Source: Actinomadura flavalba DSM 45200 (lineage in GTDB: Bacteria > Actinomycetota > Actinomycetes > Streptosporangiales > Streptosporangiaceae). From it: 64,000 bases of DNA. Within the stretch, counting starts at the first letter, position 1, and each line of letters begins with the position of its first letter. A model generated the notes under the pieces. The model saw only the letters and a program-made list of their open reading frames with translations. It was not told the DNA's origin and made no database searches. The stretch is taken from assembly GCF_000374305.1 (NCBI RefSeq), contig NZ_KB894093.1, positions 496,001-560,000 of the forward strand, in the 5' to 3' direction. Of this stretch, positions 26,638 to 36,149 are shown piece by piece. A program made the translations under genes and the position numbers.

Positions 26638-29220
26638 TTAGGCGTTGGTCAGGGGTAGCGTCCGTCGGGTCGGGCGGCCGAAGTGGCCGATGCCGTCCGT
26701 GCGGCGGGACGCCTCCAGGCGTTCCGCCGGGACTTCGCCGTAGAGCGTCGTGCGCTGGCGGGCCGGGCGGCCCGCCGCCGCGGCGATGGCCTCGAGGGAG
26801 CTGATGGGCTTGAACGATCCGTTGTCGGAGCCGGCCATGCGGCTGATCGTCTCCTCCATGAGCGTGCCGCCCAGGTCGTTGACACCGCCCTGGAGCACGC
26901 GCGTGCACAGTTCGTCGCCGAGTTTCACCCACGAGGTCTGGATGTTGGAGATCGAGCCGTGCAGCAGGATGCGCGCCAGTGCGTGGACGGCGAGGTTCTC
27001 GCGCACCGTCGGGCCCGGCCGCGCCAGGCCCGCCAGGTAGATCGGGGAATTGTGATGCACGAACGGCAGCAGCACGAACTCCGAGAAGCCGCCCGTCCGC
27101 GCCTGGATCGAGCGCAGCAGCTTCAGGTGCGCCACCCAGTGCGCCGGGGTGTCCACATGGCCGTACATCATCGTCGAGGTCGTCGGCATGCCCAGTTCGT
27201 GGGCCGTCGTGACGACCTCCACCCACTGGTCGGCGGGCAGCTTCCCCTTCGTCAGCACCCAGCGCACGTCGTCGTCCAGGATCTCGGCCGCCGTGCCCGG
27301 CAGCGAGTCCACGCCGGTGGCCTTCGCCTCCTGCAACCACTCGCGGATCGAAAGGTCCGCGCGCGCGACGCCGTTCACCACCTCCATCGGACTGTAGGAG
27401 TGCAGGTGGATGTCCGGCGCGCGGCGCTTCACCTCGCGCGCCAGGTCGAAGTACGCCGTGCCCGGCAGGTCGGGGTGGATGCCGCCCTGCATGCACACCT
27501 CGGTCGCGCCCGCCGCCCACGCCTCGTCCACGCGGTCGCCCACCTGTTCCAGCGACAGCGTGTACGCGTCGGCGTCGGTGCGGCGCTGCGCGAACGCGCA
27601 GAAGCGGCAGCCGGTGTAGCAGACGTTGGTGAAGTTGATGTTCCGCGTCACCACGTAGGTGACGTCGTCGCCGACCGCGTCGCGGCGCAGGTCGTCGGCG
27701 ATGCGGGTGAGCGCGTCCAGTTCGGGGCCGTCGGCGTGCAGCAGCGCCAGCGCCTCGTCGTCGGACAGGCCCGCCGGGTCGCGTTCGGCGTGCGCGAGCG
27801 CCGTGCGGACGTCGGCGTCGAACCGCGCGGGGGCGCTCATCCGGTCGCGGAGGGCGTCCCAGTCGCCGTACACCTCGTCGAAGTCGTCGCGGCGGTCGCT
27901 CGTGCGCCCGGACGTGTCGATCTCCACGTGCAGGTCCGTCCGTCCGGACGCGGCGAAGCCGCCGTCCGGCTCCTGCCACGGGCGGCCCTGCGGCGTCGCG
28001 TCCTCGCGGGCCAGGCCGGTGCGGGGGTCGGCGAGCGCGGCGACGTGCGCGTTCAGCCGGGGGTCGAGCCAGGGTTCGCCGCGCCGCACGTACTCGGGGT
28101 AGATCGTCAACCGTTCGCGCAGCGTGAAGCCCGCTTCGGCGGTCCGCGCGGCCAGCTCGTCGATCTGCGGCCAGGGCCGCTCGGGGTTGACGTGGTCGGG
28201 TGTCAGCGGCGAGACGCCGCCCCAGTCGTCGATGCCGGCGCGCAGCATCAGCGCGTACTCCTCCGCCACCAGGTTCGGCGGTGCCTGCACGCGCGCCTTC
28301 GGGCCGAGCACGACGCGCGTCACGGCGATCGTCGCGGCCAGCTCCGCCAGCTCGGCGTCGGGCGTGTTCCGCATCTTGGTGTCGGGCTTGGCGCGGAAGT
28401 TCTGCACGATCACCTCCTGGATCGCGCCGTACTCCCGCATCGTCCGCCGGATCTCGAAGATCGCGTCGGCGCGTTCGGCGACGTTCTCCCCGATCCCGAT
28501 GAGAATGCCCGTCGTGAAGGGGACGTTGGTGCGGCCCGCGTCCTCCAGCACCCGCAGCCGGACGGCCGGGTCCTTGTCGGGCGAGCCGTAGTGCGCGCCG
28601 CCCTTCTCGGTGAACAGCCGGGTCGCGGTCGTCTCCAGCATCATGCCCATCGACGGCGCGACGGGCTTGAGCCGCTGGAAGTCCCGCCAGCTCAGCACGC
28701 CCGGGTTCAGATGCGGCAGCAGCCCGGTCTCCTCCAGCACCCTGACGGCCATCGCCCGCACGTACGAGAGCGTGTCGTCGTAGCCGTGCGCGTCGAGCCA
28801 TTCCCGCGCGGGCTTCCACCGGTCCTCGGGCCGGTCGCCCAGGGTGAACAGCGCTTCCTTGCAGCCCATCGCGGCGCCCTGCCGGGCGATCTCCAGCACC
28901 TCGTCCGGGGAGAGGTAGGGGGATTCGAGCCGGTGCGGCACGGTCGCGAACGTGCAGTAGCCGCAGCGGTCCCGGCACAGGCGCGTCAGCGGGATGAACA
29001 CCTTGCGGCTGTAGGTGATGATTCCCGGCCGCCCGGCGGCCTCCAGCCCGGCGTCGCGCGTCCGGGCGGCATAGGTCAGCAGTCGTTCGAGCTGCTCGCC
29101 CCGGGCGTGCAGCAGCGTCGTGGCCTCGGATCGGTCCAGGGTCTTACCGTCACGCACGCGGGCGAGCGCCCGACGCATCGCGGACTCCGTCACACCGTTC
29201 GGTCGGTCGAGGTCATCCAT
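26638..29220 (-). CDS. fbiC: Fo synthase, CofG-CofH fusion (F420 biosynthesis)
   Basis: An 860-residue bifunctional radical SAM enzyme making the deazaflavin Fo from tyrosine and 5-amino-6-ribitylamino-uracil. The N-terminal CofG half has the cluster motif Cys82-x3-Cys86-x2-Cys89 (CRDRCGYC). The C-terminal CofH half has Cys534-x3-Cys538-x2-Cys541 (CYTGCRFC) after RNINFTNV. Further family marks are [22 protein letters not shown] and [10 protein letters not shown]. The length and fusion are the usual actinobacterial form. The ATG at 29220 is the start. It is convergent with fbiAB, separated by the CRISPR array and a gene-free region, so all committed F420 genes except the guanylyltransferase (fbiD/cofC) lie here. 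Confidence 0.97.
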   Translation of the reverse strand: MDDLDRPNGVTESAMRRALARVRDGKTLDRSEATTLLHARGEQLERLLTYAARTRDAGLEAAGRPGIITYSRKVFIPLTRLCRDRCGYCTFATVPHRLESPYLSPDEVLEIARQGAAMGCKEALFTLGDRPEDRWKPAREWLDAHGYDDTLSYVRAMAVRVLEETGLLPHLNPGVLSWRDFQRLKPVAPSMGMMLETTATRLFTEKGGAHYGSPDKDPAVRLRVLEDAGRTNVPFTTGILIGIGENVAERADAIFEIRRTMREYGAIQEVIVQNFRAKPDTKMRNTPDAELAELAATIAVTRVVLGPKARVQAPPNLVAEEYALMLRAGIDDWGGVSPLTPDHVNPERPWPQIDELAARTAEAGFTLRERLTIYPEYVRRGEPWLDPRLNAHVAALADPRTGLAREDATPQGRPWQEPDGGFAASGRTDLHVEIDTSGRTSDRRDDFDEVYGDWDALRDRMSAPARFDADVRTALAHAERDPAGLSDDEALALLHADGPELDALTRIADDLRRDAVGDDVTYVVTRNINFTNVCYTGCRFCAFAQRRTDADAYTLSLEQVGDRVDEAWAAGATEVCMQGGIHPDLPGTAYFDLAREVKRRAPDIHLHSYSPMEVVNGVARADLSIREWLQEAKATGVDSLPGTAAEILDDDVRWVLTKGKLPADQWVEVVTTAHELGMPTTSTMMYGHVDTPAHWVAHLKLLRSIQARTGGFSEFVLLPFVHHNSPIYLAGLARPGPTVRENLAVHALARILLHGSISNIQTSWVKLGDELCTRVLQGGVNDLGGTLMEETISRMAGSDNGSFKPISSLEAIAAAAGRPARQRTTLYGEVPAERLEASRRTDGIGHFGRPTRRTLPLTNA

Positions 29221-29333
29221 GCGGGCACCCTATGCCAATCGTCATATTCACGACCGCCCCAGGGTCACTCCCACCCTCCCCAGCCGCCGCGCGACCTCGC
29301 TTATTCCCGCGCCGCCCCGTGGTGCGGGGCGGA

Positions 29334-30281
29334 TCAGGGGGTGGGGTCGCGGTGGAGGCCGGGGCGGGAGTGGAGCAGGGTCTCGGCCTGGGCGCGGAGG
29401 GCGTCGAGGAGGACGCGGACGGAGGGGCGGACGTCGGAGCCGGAGCGGCGCCAGAGGACCATGCGGCGGTGCAGGGCCGCGTCGGCCAGGTCGCGGACGA
29501 CGACGCCGTCCGTGCGTTCGGCGAGGGCCAGGTCGGGGACGAGGCAGACCGCGCCGCCGTGGGCGACCACCGCGAGGATGACGAGCAGGTCGTTGGACCG
29601 GTGCCGGATGCGGGGCCGGAATCCGCCGAACTCCACGCCCGCGCGTTCCAGCAGGTCGGTGTGGTTCGTACCGACATGGCCGGTGATCCAGTTCTCCCCG
29701 GCCAGCTCCGCCATCGCGACGGGCGCGCCGCTCGCCGCGAGCGGATGCCGCTCGGAGAACGCGACCCGCATCGGCTCGGTGATCAGCACCTCCGCGTGCA
29801 GCTCGGGACGCTCCGGACGCGGCAGGTGCGAGTACTCGTCGGTGATGACCACGTCGATCTCCTGGGAGACCAGCTCCCGCAGGACGCGGTTGAACTCCTC
29901 GTCCACGATCTCCACGGTCAGGTCGGGGTACTCCCGGGCCAGTCCGGGCAGCGCCGGGGCGAGGACGTGCAGCAGCGCCGTCTGGAACCCGGCGACGCGC
30001 ACGACGCCGCCGACCCGGCCGCTCGCCGCGTGCGCGGCCTCCTCGGCGCGCTCGGCGTCGAGCAGCAGGGCACCCGCCCGCTCGGCCAGCACCTCACCGG
30101 CCTCGGTGAGCCGCAACCGGCGGCCGGCCCGCTCGACGAGCGGCACGCCGACCTCGCGCTGCAACTGCGCGAGCTGCTGCGACACCGCCGAGGGGCTGTA
30201 GCCGAGCGCTTCGGCGACCGCCCCGGCGGTGCCGCGCTGCTTCAGTTCCCGCAGGACGCGGAGACGACCCAGATCCAACAT
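29334..30281 (-). CDS. LysR-family transcriptional regulator
   Basis: A 315-residue protein starting at the ATG at 30281 (MLDLGRLRVLRELKQRGT); the frame is open further upstream but that part is not LysR-like. The winged HTH (about 3-62) reads AVAEALGYSPSAVSQQLAQLQREVG then LVERAGRRLRLTEAGEVL. A linker helix is followed by a periplasmic-binding-like effector domain (about 90-295) with VRVAGFQTALLHVLAP, VVITDEYSHL and GGAVCLVPDLAL. It may control the divergent small membrane gene at 30425, from which it is separated by 143 bp. The effector is unknown. Confidence 0.92.
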   Translation of the reverse strand: MLDLGRLRVLRELKQRGTAGAVAEALGYSPSAVSQQLAQLQREVGVPLVERAGRRLRLTEAGEVLAERAGALLLDAERAEEAAHAASGRVGGVVRVAGFQTALLHVLAPALPGLAREYPDLTVEIVDEEFNRVLRELVSQEIDVVITDEYSHLPRPERPELHAEVLITEPMRVAFSERHPLAASGAPVAMAELAGENWITGHVGTNHTDLLERAGVEFGGFRPRIRHRSNDLLVILAVVAHGGAVCLVPDLALAERTDGVVVRDLADAALHRRMVLWRRSGSDVRPSVRVLLDALRAQAETLLHSRPGLHRDPTP

Positions 30282-30424
30282 CGTGAAGCGATCCTTACAC
30301 ATTCGGTGCAGCAAAGGTCGCTGGACCTGAAGAGTCGAGGGCCCCACACTGGACTTACCCGCGGGAAACGACCCCGGGCCCCGGCCAGGGCCCACCGACT
30401 TCACCAGGTCAAGGACGGTTCCCC

Positions 30425-30649
30425 ATGTTCACCCTTCTCGCCCTCTTCCTCACCATCGCCCTCTTCGGTGTCCTCGGCCACTTCTTCGGCGCCGACACCC
30501 GGGACGGCCGCGACTGGACCCCCAGCGACCACCCCACCCCGCCCGACCTCACCTGGCGCGACGAACGCACCCCCGAGACCACCCCGGCGCGCTCCGACCA
30601 ACCCGCCCCCGCCCGCGGCCCCCGCCACACCATGGCCCCGGCCCGCTGA
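30425..30649 (+). CDS. small single-pass membrane protein
   Basis: A 74-residue protein starting at the ATG at 30425 with AAGGACGG upstream. The N-terminus MFTLLALFLTIALFGVLGHF is one hydrophobic helix. The remaining 50 residues are hydrophilic, rich in Pro, Asp, Arg and Thr, and probably disordered. It is divergent from the LysR gene and followed by a strong terminator (30751-30789), which supports a real transcription unit possibly under LysR control. No family is recognised. Confidence 0.55.
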   Translation: MFTLLALFLTIALFGVLGHFFGADTRDGRDWTPSDHPTPPDLTWRDERTPETTPARSDQPAPARGPRHTMAPAR

Positions 30650-30750
30650 CCCGCCCAGGTGACACCGAACGCCTGCCGGGCCGCATCCACAAGGCCCACC
30701 CGCCGATCCGGCAACTATCCCGAAGCCCACCCACTCCCCGCACCGGCGCC

Positions 30751-30789
30751 AACGGCCCCGTCCCACCCGAGCCCAGGGACGGGGCCGTT
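30751..30789 (+). terminator. strong hairpin after the small membrane gene
   Basis: AACGGCCCCGTCCC (30751-30764) pairs perfectly over 14 bp with 30776-30789, with an 11-nt loop. It lies 102 bp past the stop at 30649 and touches the first unit of the tandem repeat. Confidence 0.65.
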
Positions 30790-31325
30790 CCGTCAGAGGC
30801 GGTAGCCGCCTGCCGCGAAACCGACCCCACGCCCGCCTGGGCGGCCCCGCCGTCCGACGGAGCGATAGCCGCTCACCGCGACGACGACATCGTGCAGCCG
30901 ATCCTCAGTGGCCCCGCCGTCCGGAGGGACGATGGGCGCCCAACCCAATGCCGACCTCGGGTAACCCGCACAGCGGCCCCGCCGCCAAGAGACGTGACAG
31001 CCGCTCACCGCGACGCCACCCTCGCGCAGCCCGCTCTGAGCGGCCTCACCGTCAACAGAAGCGGTAGCCGCTCACCGCGAAAGCGATCTCACGCCCGGCT
31101 TGGGCGGCCCCGCCGTCCAGAGCGGTAGCCGCTCGCCTCGGGTGCCGACAGCGTGCAGCCGGTGTTCGGCGGCCTCGCCGTCGAAGAGGCGGTGGGCGAG
31201 CACCGCAATGCCTTCCTCGGGCGGTTCGCACGGCCCCGCCGTCGACGGAGGCGGTCGCCGCTCGCCTTCGCTGACCTCGTGCGGTCGGATCTCGGCGGGC
31301 GGTGTTAGAAGGAGCGGTAGTCGCG
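30781..31325. repeat. diverged tandem repeat, about nine units of 61-67 bp
   Basis: Units begin near 30781, 30843, 30910, 30975, 31042, 31106, 31171, 31232 and 31297, each opening with a form of GGCCCCGCCGTC. Most continue with AGCGGTAGCCGCTCACCGCG, which contains an AGCGG-TAG-CCGCT inverted repeat. The second part (for example GCCGACCTCG...GCAGCC) is also related between units, so the whole period is repeated. The spacings are not multiples of three and no frame stays open across it, so it is not coding. The last unit runs into the 3' end of the AlkA-type gene. This accounts for the gene-free stretch 30650-31304. Confidence 0.75.
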
Positions 31326-32207
31326 GAGGGGGAGGCGGGGGCCGTGGCGGGGTGGGGTGGGGCCGGTGGTGGTCAGGAGGCGGGTTACGCGGTGGCGGTG
31401 GCCGGTGTAGGGCGCGAGGAGGGTGAGCATCTCCGTGTCGTCGATCTTGCGGCCCAGGAGGGTCCAGCCGACGAGGGACGGGAGGTTGTAGTCGCCCAGG
31501 GAGAGGGCGTCGGGGTCGCCTGCGGCGCGCTGGCGGATCTCGGCCGACGTCCAGACGCCGATGCCGGGGAGGGAGCGCAGGCGTTCGTCGGCGCAGTCCT
31601 CCTCCAGGCGGGACGCGACGCGGGCCGCGCGGACGATCGTCCGGGCGCGGACCGCCTCGGCGCCGGAGCGGTGCCACTCCCAGGACGGGATGCGGGCCCA
31701 GACGTCCGGCGGCGGCGGGACGCGCATGCCGGGCGCGCCCGGCGCGGGCGCGCCGAAGCGGCGCAGCAGGTAGCGCCAGGCGCGGAACGCCTCCAGGCCG
31801 AGCACCTTCTGCTCCAGGACGGCCGGGACGAGCGCCTCGAACACCCGGTCGGTCCGCCCGATCCGCAGGCCGGGCAACCGCCGCACCGCGTCCGCCACGA
31901 TCGGGTCGGACGTCACGAGCCCTTCGGGGGCGTCGTCCGCGCCGAGCATCGCGGGAACCCGGTCCAGCAGCCACGCGCCGCCCGGACCCCACGCCGACGT
32001 CCGGACGACCCCGGAGCCGTGGGCGATCCGCACCGTCCCGGGCCCGTCGGGCGTGAACGACGCCCGCCACACCGACCCGTCCGCGTCGACGCGGAACGCC
32101 GGATCGCCCTTGCCGCGCCGGTGCGGGAACAGCGTCCGCCGGACGTCGAGCGGCCACGGCGGCGCCCACGTCCGCTCCCCCGCGCTCTGACCTCCCGGCA
32201 CGCGCAT
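31305..32207 (-). CDS. AlkA-type DNA-3-methyladenine glycosylase (HhH-GPD)
   Basis: A 300-residue protein starting at the ATG at 32207 (MRVPGGQSAGERTWAPPWPL); an overlapping GTG one codon earlier is possible. The N-terminal strand domain (about 14-90) is followed by the HhH-GPD glycosylase domain (about 105-285). This holds LVPAVLEQKVLGLEAFRAWR and the helix-hairpin-helix LRSLPGIGVWTSAEIRQRA, then GDPDALSLGDYNLPSLVG, whose Asp in the GDYN segment is the likely catalytic residue. It removes alkylated bases in base-excision repair. It follows the guanylyltransferase gene by 41 bp on the same strand, but functional linkage is doubtful. No metal-cluster cysteines are present. Confidence 0.88.
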   Translation of the reverse strand: MRVPGGQSAGERTWAPPWPLDVRRTLFPHRRGKGDPAFRVDADGSVWRASFTPDGPGTVRIAHGSGVVRTSAWGPGGAWLLDRVPAMLGADDAPEGLVTSDPIVADAVRRLPGLRIGRTDRVFEALVPAVLEQKVLGLEAFRAWRYLLRRFGAPAPGAPGMRVPPPPDVWARIPSWEWHRSGAEAVRARTIVRAARVASRLEEDCADERLRSLPGIGVWTSAEIRQRAAGDPDALSLGDYNLPSLVGWTLLGRKIDDTEMLTLLAPYTGHRHRVTRLLTTTGPTPPRHGPRLPLRDYRSF

Positions 32208-32248
32208 CACCGTACGGCGCCCGGCCCCGTGCTCGGGACCGGCGGCCG

Positions 32249-33316
32249 TCAGGCGTCGGTGGAGAACCGGATGGCGGTCGCGGGCAGGTCGATGCCGGGC
32301 CAGACGCGCAGGCCGTCCCGGAGTTCGTTGCCGGGCCCGACGATGGCGCCGTCGCCGAGGATGACGCCGTCGAGGGTGGCGCCGGGCCCGACGCGGGCGC
32401 CGCGCGACAGGACCGAGTCGCGGACGGTGGCGCCCTCCGCGACGAACGCGTCGTCGAGCAGGACGCTCCCGACGACGGTCGCCCCGGCCTCCACGACCGC
32501 GCCGCGCCCCACCGTCGTGCCGCCGCGCACCACGGCGCCGGGCGCGACGACCGCACGCTCCAGGACGAGCCGCTCCCCGGCGGGCCCCGGCATCGCCGGG
32601 GACTCCAGCCGCCCGAGCACCAGGTCGCGCGAGCCCTGCACGAACGCCTCGGGCGTCCCGACGTCGAGCCAGTACGCCGACTCGACGTGCCCCATCACGA
32701 GCGCCCCGGACGCGATCAGCCCGGGGAACGTCTCCCGTTCGACGGACACGACCTCGCCCTCGGGGATCGTGTCGATCGCCGCGCGCCGGAACACGTAGCA
32801 TCCGGCGTTGATCTGGTTGGTGACGGGCCGCGCGGCCTTCTCCAGGAACGCGGTGACGCGCCCCTGCTCGTCCGTCGGCACGACGCCGAACCGGGACGGG
32901 TCGGGCACCTCGGTGAGGTGCAGCGTGACCTCGGCCCCGGCGTCCTCGTGCAGTCTCACCTGCGCGGCCACGTCGTGCCCGGACAGGATGTCGCCGTTGA
33001 GGATGAGGACGGGGTCGTCGCCGCCGGACCGCAGCGCCGTCGCCGCGTTGCGGATCGCCCCGCCGGTGCCGAGCGGCTCGCGCTCGCTGACGTAGGCGAG
33101 TTCGACGCCGTAGGCGCGCGACCCGAACGCGGCCTCGAACATCTCGGCCCGGTACGACGTGGCGAACACGATCCGCTCGACGCCGAGCGCCCCGGCGCGC
33201 GCGAGCTGGTGCGCGAGGAACGCGACCCCGGCGGTCGGCAGCAGCGGCTTCGGGGTGGAGATCGTCAGCGGGCGCAGCCGGGTGCCCCGGCCGCCGACGA
33301 GGAGAATCGCTTCCAA
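32249..33316 (-). CDS. mannose-1-phosphate guanylyltransferase-like sugar nucleotidyltransferase
   Basis: A 355-residue enzyme. The N-terminal GT-A nucleotidyltransferase domain (about 1-230) opens MEAILLVGGRGTRLRPLT with the pyrophosphorylase signature (8-18) and PKPLLP (22-27). It continues with LILNGDILSGHD as metal-binding Asp, and AGCYVFRRAAID. The C-terminal part (about 245-345) is a left-handed beta helix of hexapeptide repeats (VVAPGAVVRGGTTVGRGAV). This architecture fits actinobacterial ManC/GDP-mannose pyrophosphorylase, although glucose-1-phosphate uridylyl- or thymidylyltransferase activity cannot be excluded. It lies 10 bp downstream of the methyltransferase gene, and with manB and the isomerase at 13-15 kb completes a GDP-mannose route. 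Confidence 0.85.
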   Translation of the reverse strand: MEAILLVGGRGTRLRPLTISTPKPLLPTAGVAFLAHQLARAGALGVERIVFATSYRAEMFEAAFGSRAYGVELAYVSEREPLGTGGAIRNAATALRSGGDDPVLILNGDILSGHDVAAQVRLHEDAGAEVTLHLTEVPDPSRFGVVPTDEQGRVTAFLEKAARPVTNQINAGCYVFRRAAIDTIPEGEVVSVERETFPGLIASGALVMGHVESAYWLDVGTPEAFVQGSRDLVLGRLESPAMPGPAGERLVLERAVVAPGAVVRGGTTVGRGAVVEAGATVVGSVLLDDAFVAEGATVRDSVLSRGARVGPGATLDGVILGDGAIVGPGNELRDGLRVWPGIDLPATAIRFSTDA

Positions 33317-33326
33317 CGGGGGGTTC

Positions 33327-34040
33327 CTAGCGCTTGCGGGCGTGGACGAGCACGATGCTGCCGCGCTCGTTCGGGGCCCGGCGGTCGGTGAGGGCGACGA
33401 GGGGGGCGAGCGGGGCCGCCGCGTTGAAGCCGACCTTGCCGCCGTAGGTGGACAGCGACAGGTAGAGGCGCTCGGCCGCCGGGGTGCGGAACTGGTAGGA
33501 GTGGCGGACGAGGTCGAGGCCGCGGGCGTCCAGCAGGGCGCGCAGCGACTCGTGCGTGTAGGTGTGCTGCACGTGGTACTTGGCCTTGTGCGCTTCGCGC
33601 AGTTTGGGCCAGGCGTCGGCGCGGGACAGCACGTCGGCGGACATGAAGATCTCGCCGCCGGGCGCGAGGACGCGCGCCATCTCGTCGAGGGACCTGCCGC
33701 CGTCGTCGAAGTGCTCGATGGCGCAGACCGACAGGATCGCGTCGAACGCGGCGTCGGCGAACGGGAGCCGCAGCGCGTCGCACTCGATGAGCGCGGGCGC
33801 GTGGGCGAGACCCGCGCCGTAGATCATCTTGCCGCGCGCCAGGTCGATCGAGACGGCGTCGGCACCGCGTTTGCGGGTGCGCCCGGCCCAGTAGCCGTCG
33901 CCGCCGGCGACGTCGAGGACGCGTTTCCCGCGCAGGTCGCGGCCCATCCAGTCGAGCAGCGTCCCGGCCTCGCGGTACCGGCAGACATGCACCTGGTGCC
34001 CCATGAAGGCGACCACATCCGAGAGTTTCATCGTCGACAC
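33327..34040 (-). CDS. class I SAM-dependent methyltransferase
   Basis: A 237-residue protein. Motif I is KRVLDVAGGDGYWAGRTRKRG. Then VSIDLARGKM (motif II acidic residue), LPFADAAFDAILSVCAIEHFDD (motif IV) and LDEMARVLAPGGEIFMSADV (motif VI) follow the Methyltransf_11 order. No membrane segment is visible. The substrate is unknown; its place directly before the sugar nucleotidyltransferase and among glycan genes suggests a glycan or lipid intermediate. The ATG at 34040 is the start, divergent from the UPF0104 gene with 38 bp between, so promoters overlap. Confidence 0.9.
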   Translation of the reverse strand: MSTMKLSDVVAFMGHQVHVCRYREAGTLLDWMGRDLRGKRVLDVAGGDGYWAGRTRKRGADAVSIDLARGKMIYGAGLAHAPALIECDALRLPFADAAFDAILSVCAIEHFDDGGRSLDEMARVLAPGGEIFMSADVLSRADAWPKLREAHKAKYHVQHTYTHESLRALLDARGLDLVRHSYQFRTPAAERLYLSLSTYGGKVGFNAAAPLAPLVALTDRRAPNERGSIVLVHARKR

Positions 34041-34078
34041 CCTACCGATGCCGCCCGCGCCCGGCGTTCGCCTACGCT

Positions 34079-35050
34079 GTGCGGGTGATGTCGAGAGCCG
34101 CCCTCGTGCGGGCGCTGCGCCTGCTGCTGATCGTGCTCGCGCTGGTGTTCTGCGTGTGGAGCCTGGCCTCGCAGTGGGACGAGGCGCGGCGCGCGTTCGG
34201 CGAACTGTCCTGGCCGGGGCTCGTCGGCGCGTTCGCGTTCGGGGTGGCGGGCCTGGTCGCGTGGACGTTCGGCTGGCGCGCGTTCATGACGGGCCTGGGT
34301 TCGCGGCTGCCGATTCCGGCGGCGCTGCGCATCGCGGCGATCTCGGGGCTGGGCAAGTACGTGCCGGGCATGGTGTGGGTCGTCGTCAGCCAGGTCGAGC
34401 TGTCGCGCGCGCACCAGGTGCCGCGGGCGCGGAGTTTCAGCGCGTCGGTGCTGGCGGTGGCGACGTCCACGGCGTGCGGGCTGGCGGTGGCGGCGGTGAC
34501 GCTGCCGCTGACGTCGGCGGCGGCCCGCGCCGAGTACTGGTGGCTGTTCCTGTTCGCGCCGGTGCTGATCGGCTCGCTGTATCCGCCGTTCGTGACGTGG
34601 GCCCTGAACACGCTGCTGCGGCTGGCGCGGCAGCGTCCGCTGGAGCACGCGGTGGGGTTCGGCGCGATGGCGCGCGCGGTGGCGTGGACGGTCCTCGGCT
34701 GGCTGCTGTTCGGCGGGCACCTGTGGCTGCTGTGCCTGTCGGTGGGCGGCGGGCCGCGCCTGGTGTTCGTCGCGGTCGGCGCGTACGCGCTGGCGTTCGT
34801 GGCGGGCCTGCTGGTGTTCATCGCGCCGGGCGGCCTCGGCGCCCGCGAGGCGGTGATGGTGGCGGTGCTGACGCCGGTGCTCCCGGCGGGGGCCCCGATC
34901 GTGATCGCGCTGGCGTCGCGGGTGCTGCTGACGCTCGCCGACCTCGCCTACGCGGGCGCGACGCTGCTGCTGGGCCGCCCGCCCCTGACGGCCGGGAACG
35001 CGGACGCCGAACCGGAACTCGTCACCGGTACGCCCCCCGGCAAGGAGTGA
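34079..35050 (+). CDS. lysylphosphatidylglycerol synthase transmembrane (UPF0104) family protein
   Basis: A 323-residue membrane protein with about eight hydrophobic helices. The GTG at 34079 is used; a GTG at 34085 and an ATG at 34088 are equally likely starts and no clear ribosome site is seen. Family marks are ISGLGKYVPGMVWVVVSQVELSR, VAFVAGLLVFIAPGGLGAREAVM near the C-terminus, and the final ALASRVLLTLADLAYAG. There is no soluble transferase domain as in MprF, so it is of the membrane-only type (AglD/UPF0104) found in envelope glycan clusters, possibly with a role in moving lipid-linked intermediates. The specific substrate is unknown. Confidence 0.88.
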   Translation: MRVMSRAALVRALRLLLIVLALVFCVWSLASQWDEARRAFGELSWPGLVGAFAFGVAGLVAWTFGWRAFMTGLGSRLPIPAALRIAAISGLGKYVPGMVWVVVSQVELSRAHQVPRARSFSASVLAVATSTACGLAVAAVTLPLTSAAARAEYWWLFLFAPVLIGSLYPPFVTWALNTLLRLARQRPLEHAVGFGAMARAVAWTVLGWLLFGGHLWLLCLSVGGGPRLVFVAVGAYALAFVAGLLVFIAPGGLGAREAVMVAVLTPVLPAGAPIVIALASRVLLTLADLAYAGATLLLGRPPLTAGNADAEPELVTGTPPGKE

Positions 35051-35059
35051 CACGCATGC

Positions 35060-36148
35060 TCAAGGTTCTCGAACCGCATCTGTGAGCGCGGCGACGTAGG
35101 CGTCCCAGAGCGGACCGTGGTCGACGGGCTTGATCGCGGCCCGCAGCCGCTCGGCCTCGCCGGGCGCGTAGAGGCGTTCGAGGGCGGCGGTGAGGGACGC
35201 GACGTCGTCCGGCTCGCAGAGCAGGCCGTCCTCGCCGTCGCGGACCTGCCGGGGGAACCCGCCGACGCGCGTGGCGATGACCGGGATGCCGTACTCGTGG
35301 GCCATCCAGACGTTCTGCGACGCCGTGGCGGTGCGGTACGGAAGCACCAGCGCGTCGGCGGCGGCGAACAGCTCCGGCACGTCGGCGGCCGGGACGTACC
35401 CGGGCCGCAGCTCGACCCGGTCGGCCAGGCCGAGCGACGCGATCAGCGCCCGCGTCTCGTCCAGCCCGCCCCAGAACTCCCCCGCGACGGTGAGCGCGAC
35501 GTCCGGCGGCCCGGCGGCCAGCGCCCGCAGCAGCACGTCCAGGCCCTTGTAGGGCCGGACGATCCCGAAGAACAGCAGCCGCCGCCGCACCCCGTCCGCC
35601 CCGGCGGACGACGCCTTGGGCGACGGCAGGTGCGCGGGCATCTCCGCGACCCGCACCGGCCGCCCCGTCAGCGTCCGCGCCAGCTCGGCCTGGGGCTCGG
35701 AGTGGACGAGGACGCCGTCCGTCCGGCGCAGCAGCGCCCGCATGAGCGGCCGGTCGTAGGGCTTGCTCTCGTGCGGGAGGACGTTGTGGCACAGCGCCAC
35801 CGAAGGCGTCGCCCGCCCGAGGCCGCGCAGGATGCCGAGGTAGGACGGCACCTGCACCGGGCTGAGCACGGCGAGGACGACGAGGTCGGCGGCGCGCAGC
35901 GCGCGGCCGGTGCGCCACCAGCCGTCGGGGCGGCGCCAGTCGAGCGCGCGCCGCGTCGGCTCGAACGGCTCGCCCTCGGGGGCGTCGATCGTCTGCTGCC
36001 CGGGGTACAGGAACGACGGGTACTGCGCGCGCCACGACTCGATGACGACGGAGTGCCCCGCCGCCGCCAGCCGGTGCGCCAGCTCGGTGGTGTGGTGGGC
36101 GCCGCCGCCCTTGTAGGGGAACGCCGGGCCGACGATCGCGACGCGCAT
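35060..36148 (-). CDS. GT4-family glycosyltransferase
   Basis: A 362-residue GT-B enzyme. The N-terminal lobe opens MRVAIVGPAFPYKGGGAHHT, with a glycine-rich acceptor loop. The C-terminal lobe carries LLFFGIVRPYKGLDVLLRAL, then LPYRTATASQNVWMAHEYGIPVIATRVGG, the nucleotide-sugar binding region of GT4. It is soluble or peripheral and acts on the inner face of the membrane. It lies 1 bp after the stop of the GT2 gene on the same strand, so both belong to one operon with the GT-C gene upstream. Donor and acceptor are unknown, with GDP-mannose a plausible donor from context. Confidence 0.9.
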   Translation of the reverse strand: MRVAIVGPAFPYKGGGAHHTTELAHRLAAAGHSVVIESWRAQYPSFLYPGQQTIDAPEGEPFEPTRRALDWRRPDGWWRTGRALRAADLVVLAVLSPVQVPSYLGILRGLGRATPSVALCHNVLPHESKPYDRPLMRALLRRTDGVLVHSEPQAELARTLTGRPVRVAEMPAHLPSPKASSAGADGVRRRLLFFGIVRPYKGLDVLLRALAAGPPDVALTVAGEFWGGLDETRALIASLGLADRVELRPGYVPAADVPELFAAADALVLPYRTATASQNVWMAHEYGIPVIATRVGGFPRQVRDGEDGLLCEPDDVASLTAALERLYAPGEAERLRAAIKPVDHGPLWDAYVAALTDAVREP

Positions 36149-36149
36149 G

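Noticed and set aside
30781..31325. A second, decayed CRISPR array
   Set aside because: The spacing (61-67 bp) fits, but the parts between the conserved cores are also similar to each other, so it is a whole-unit tandem repeat and not repeats with unique spacers.
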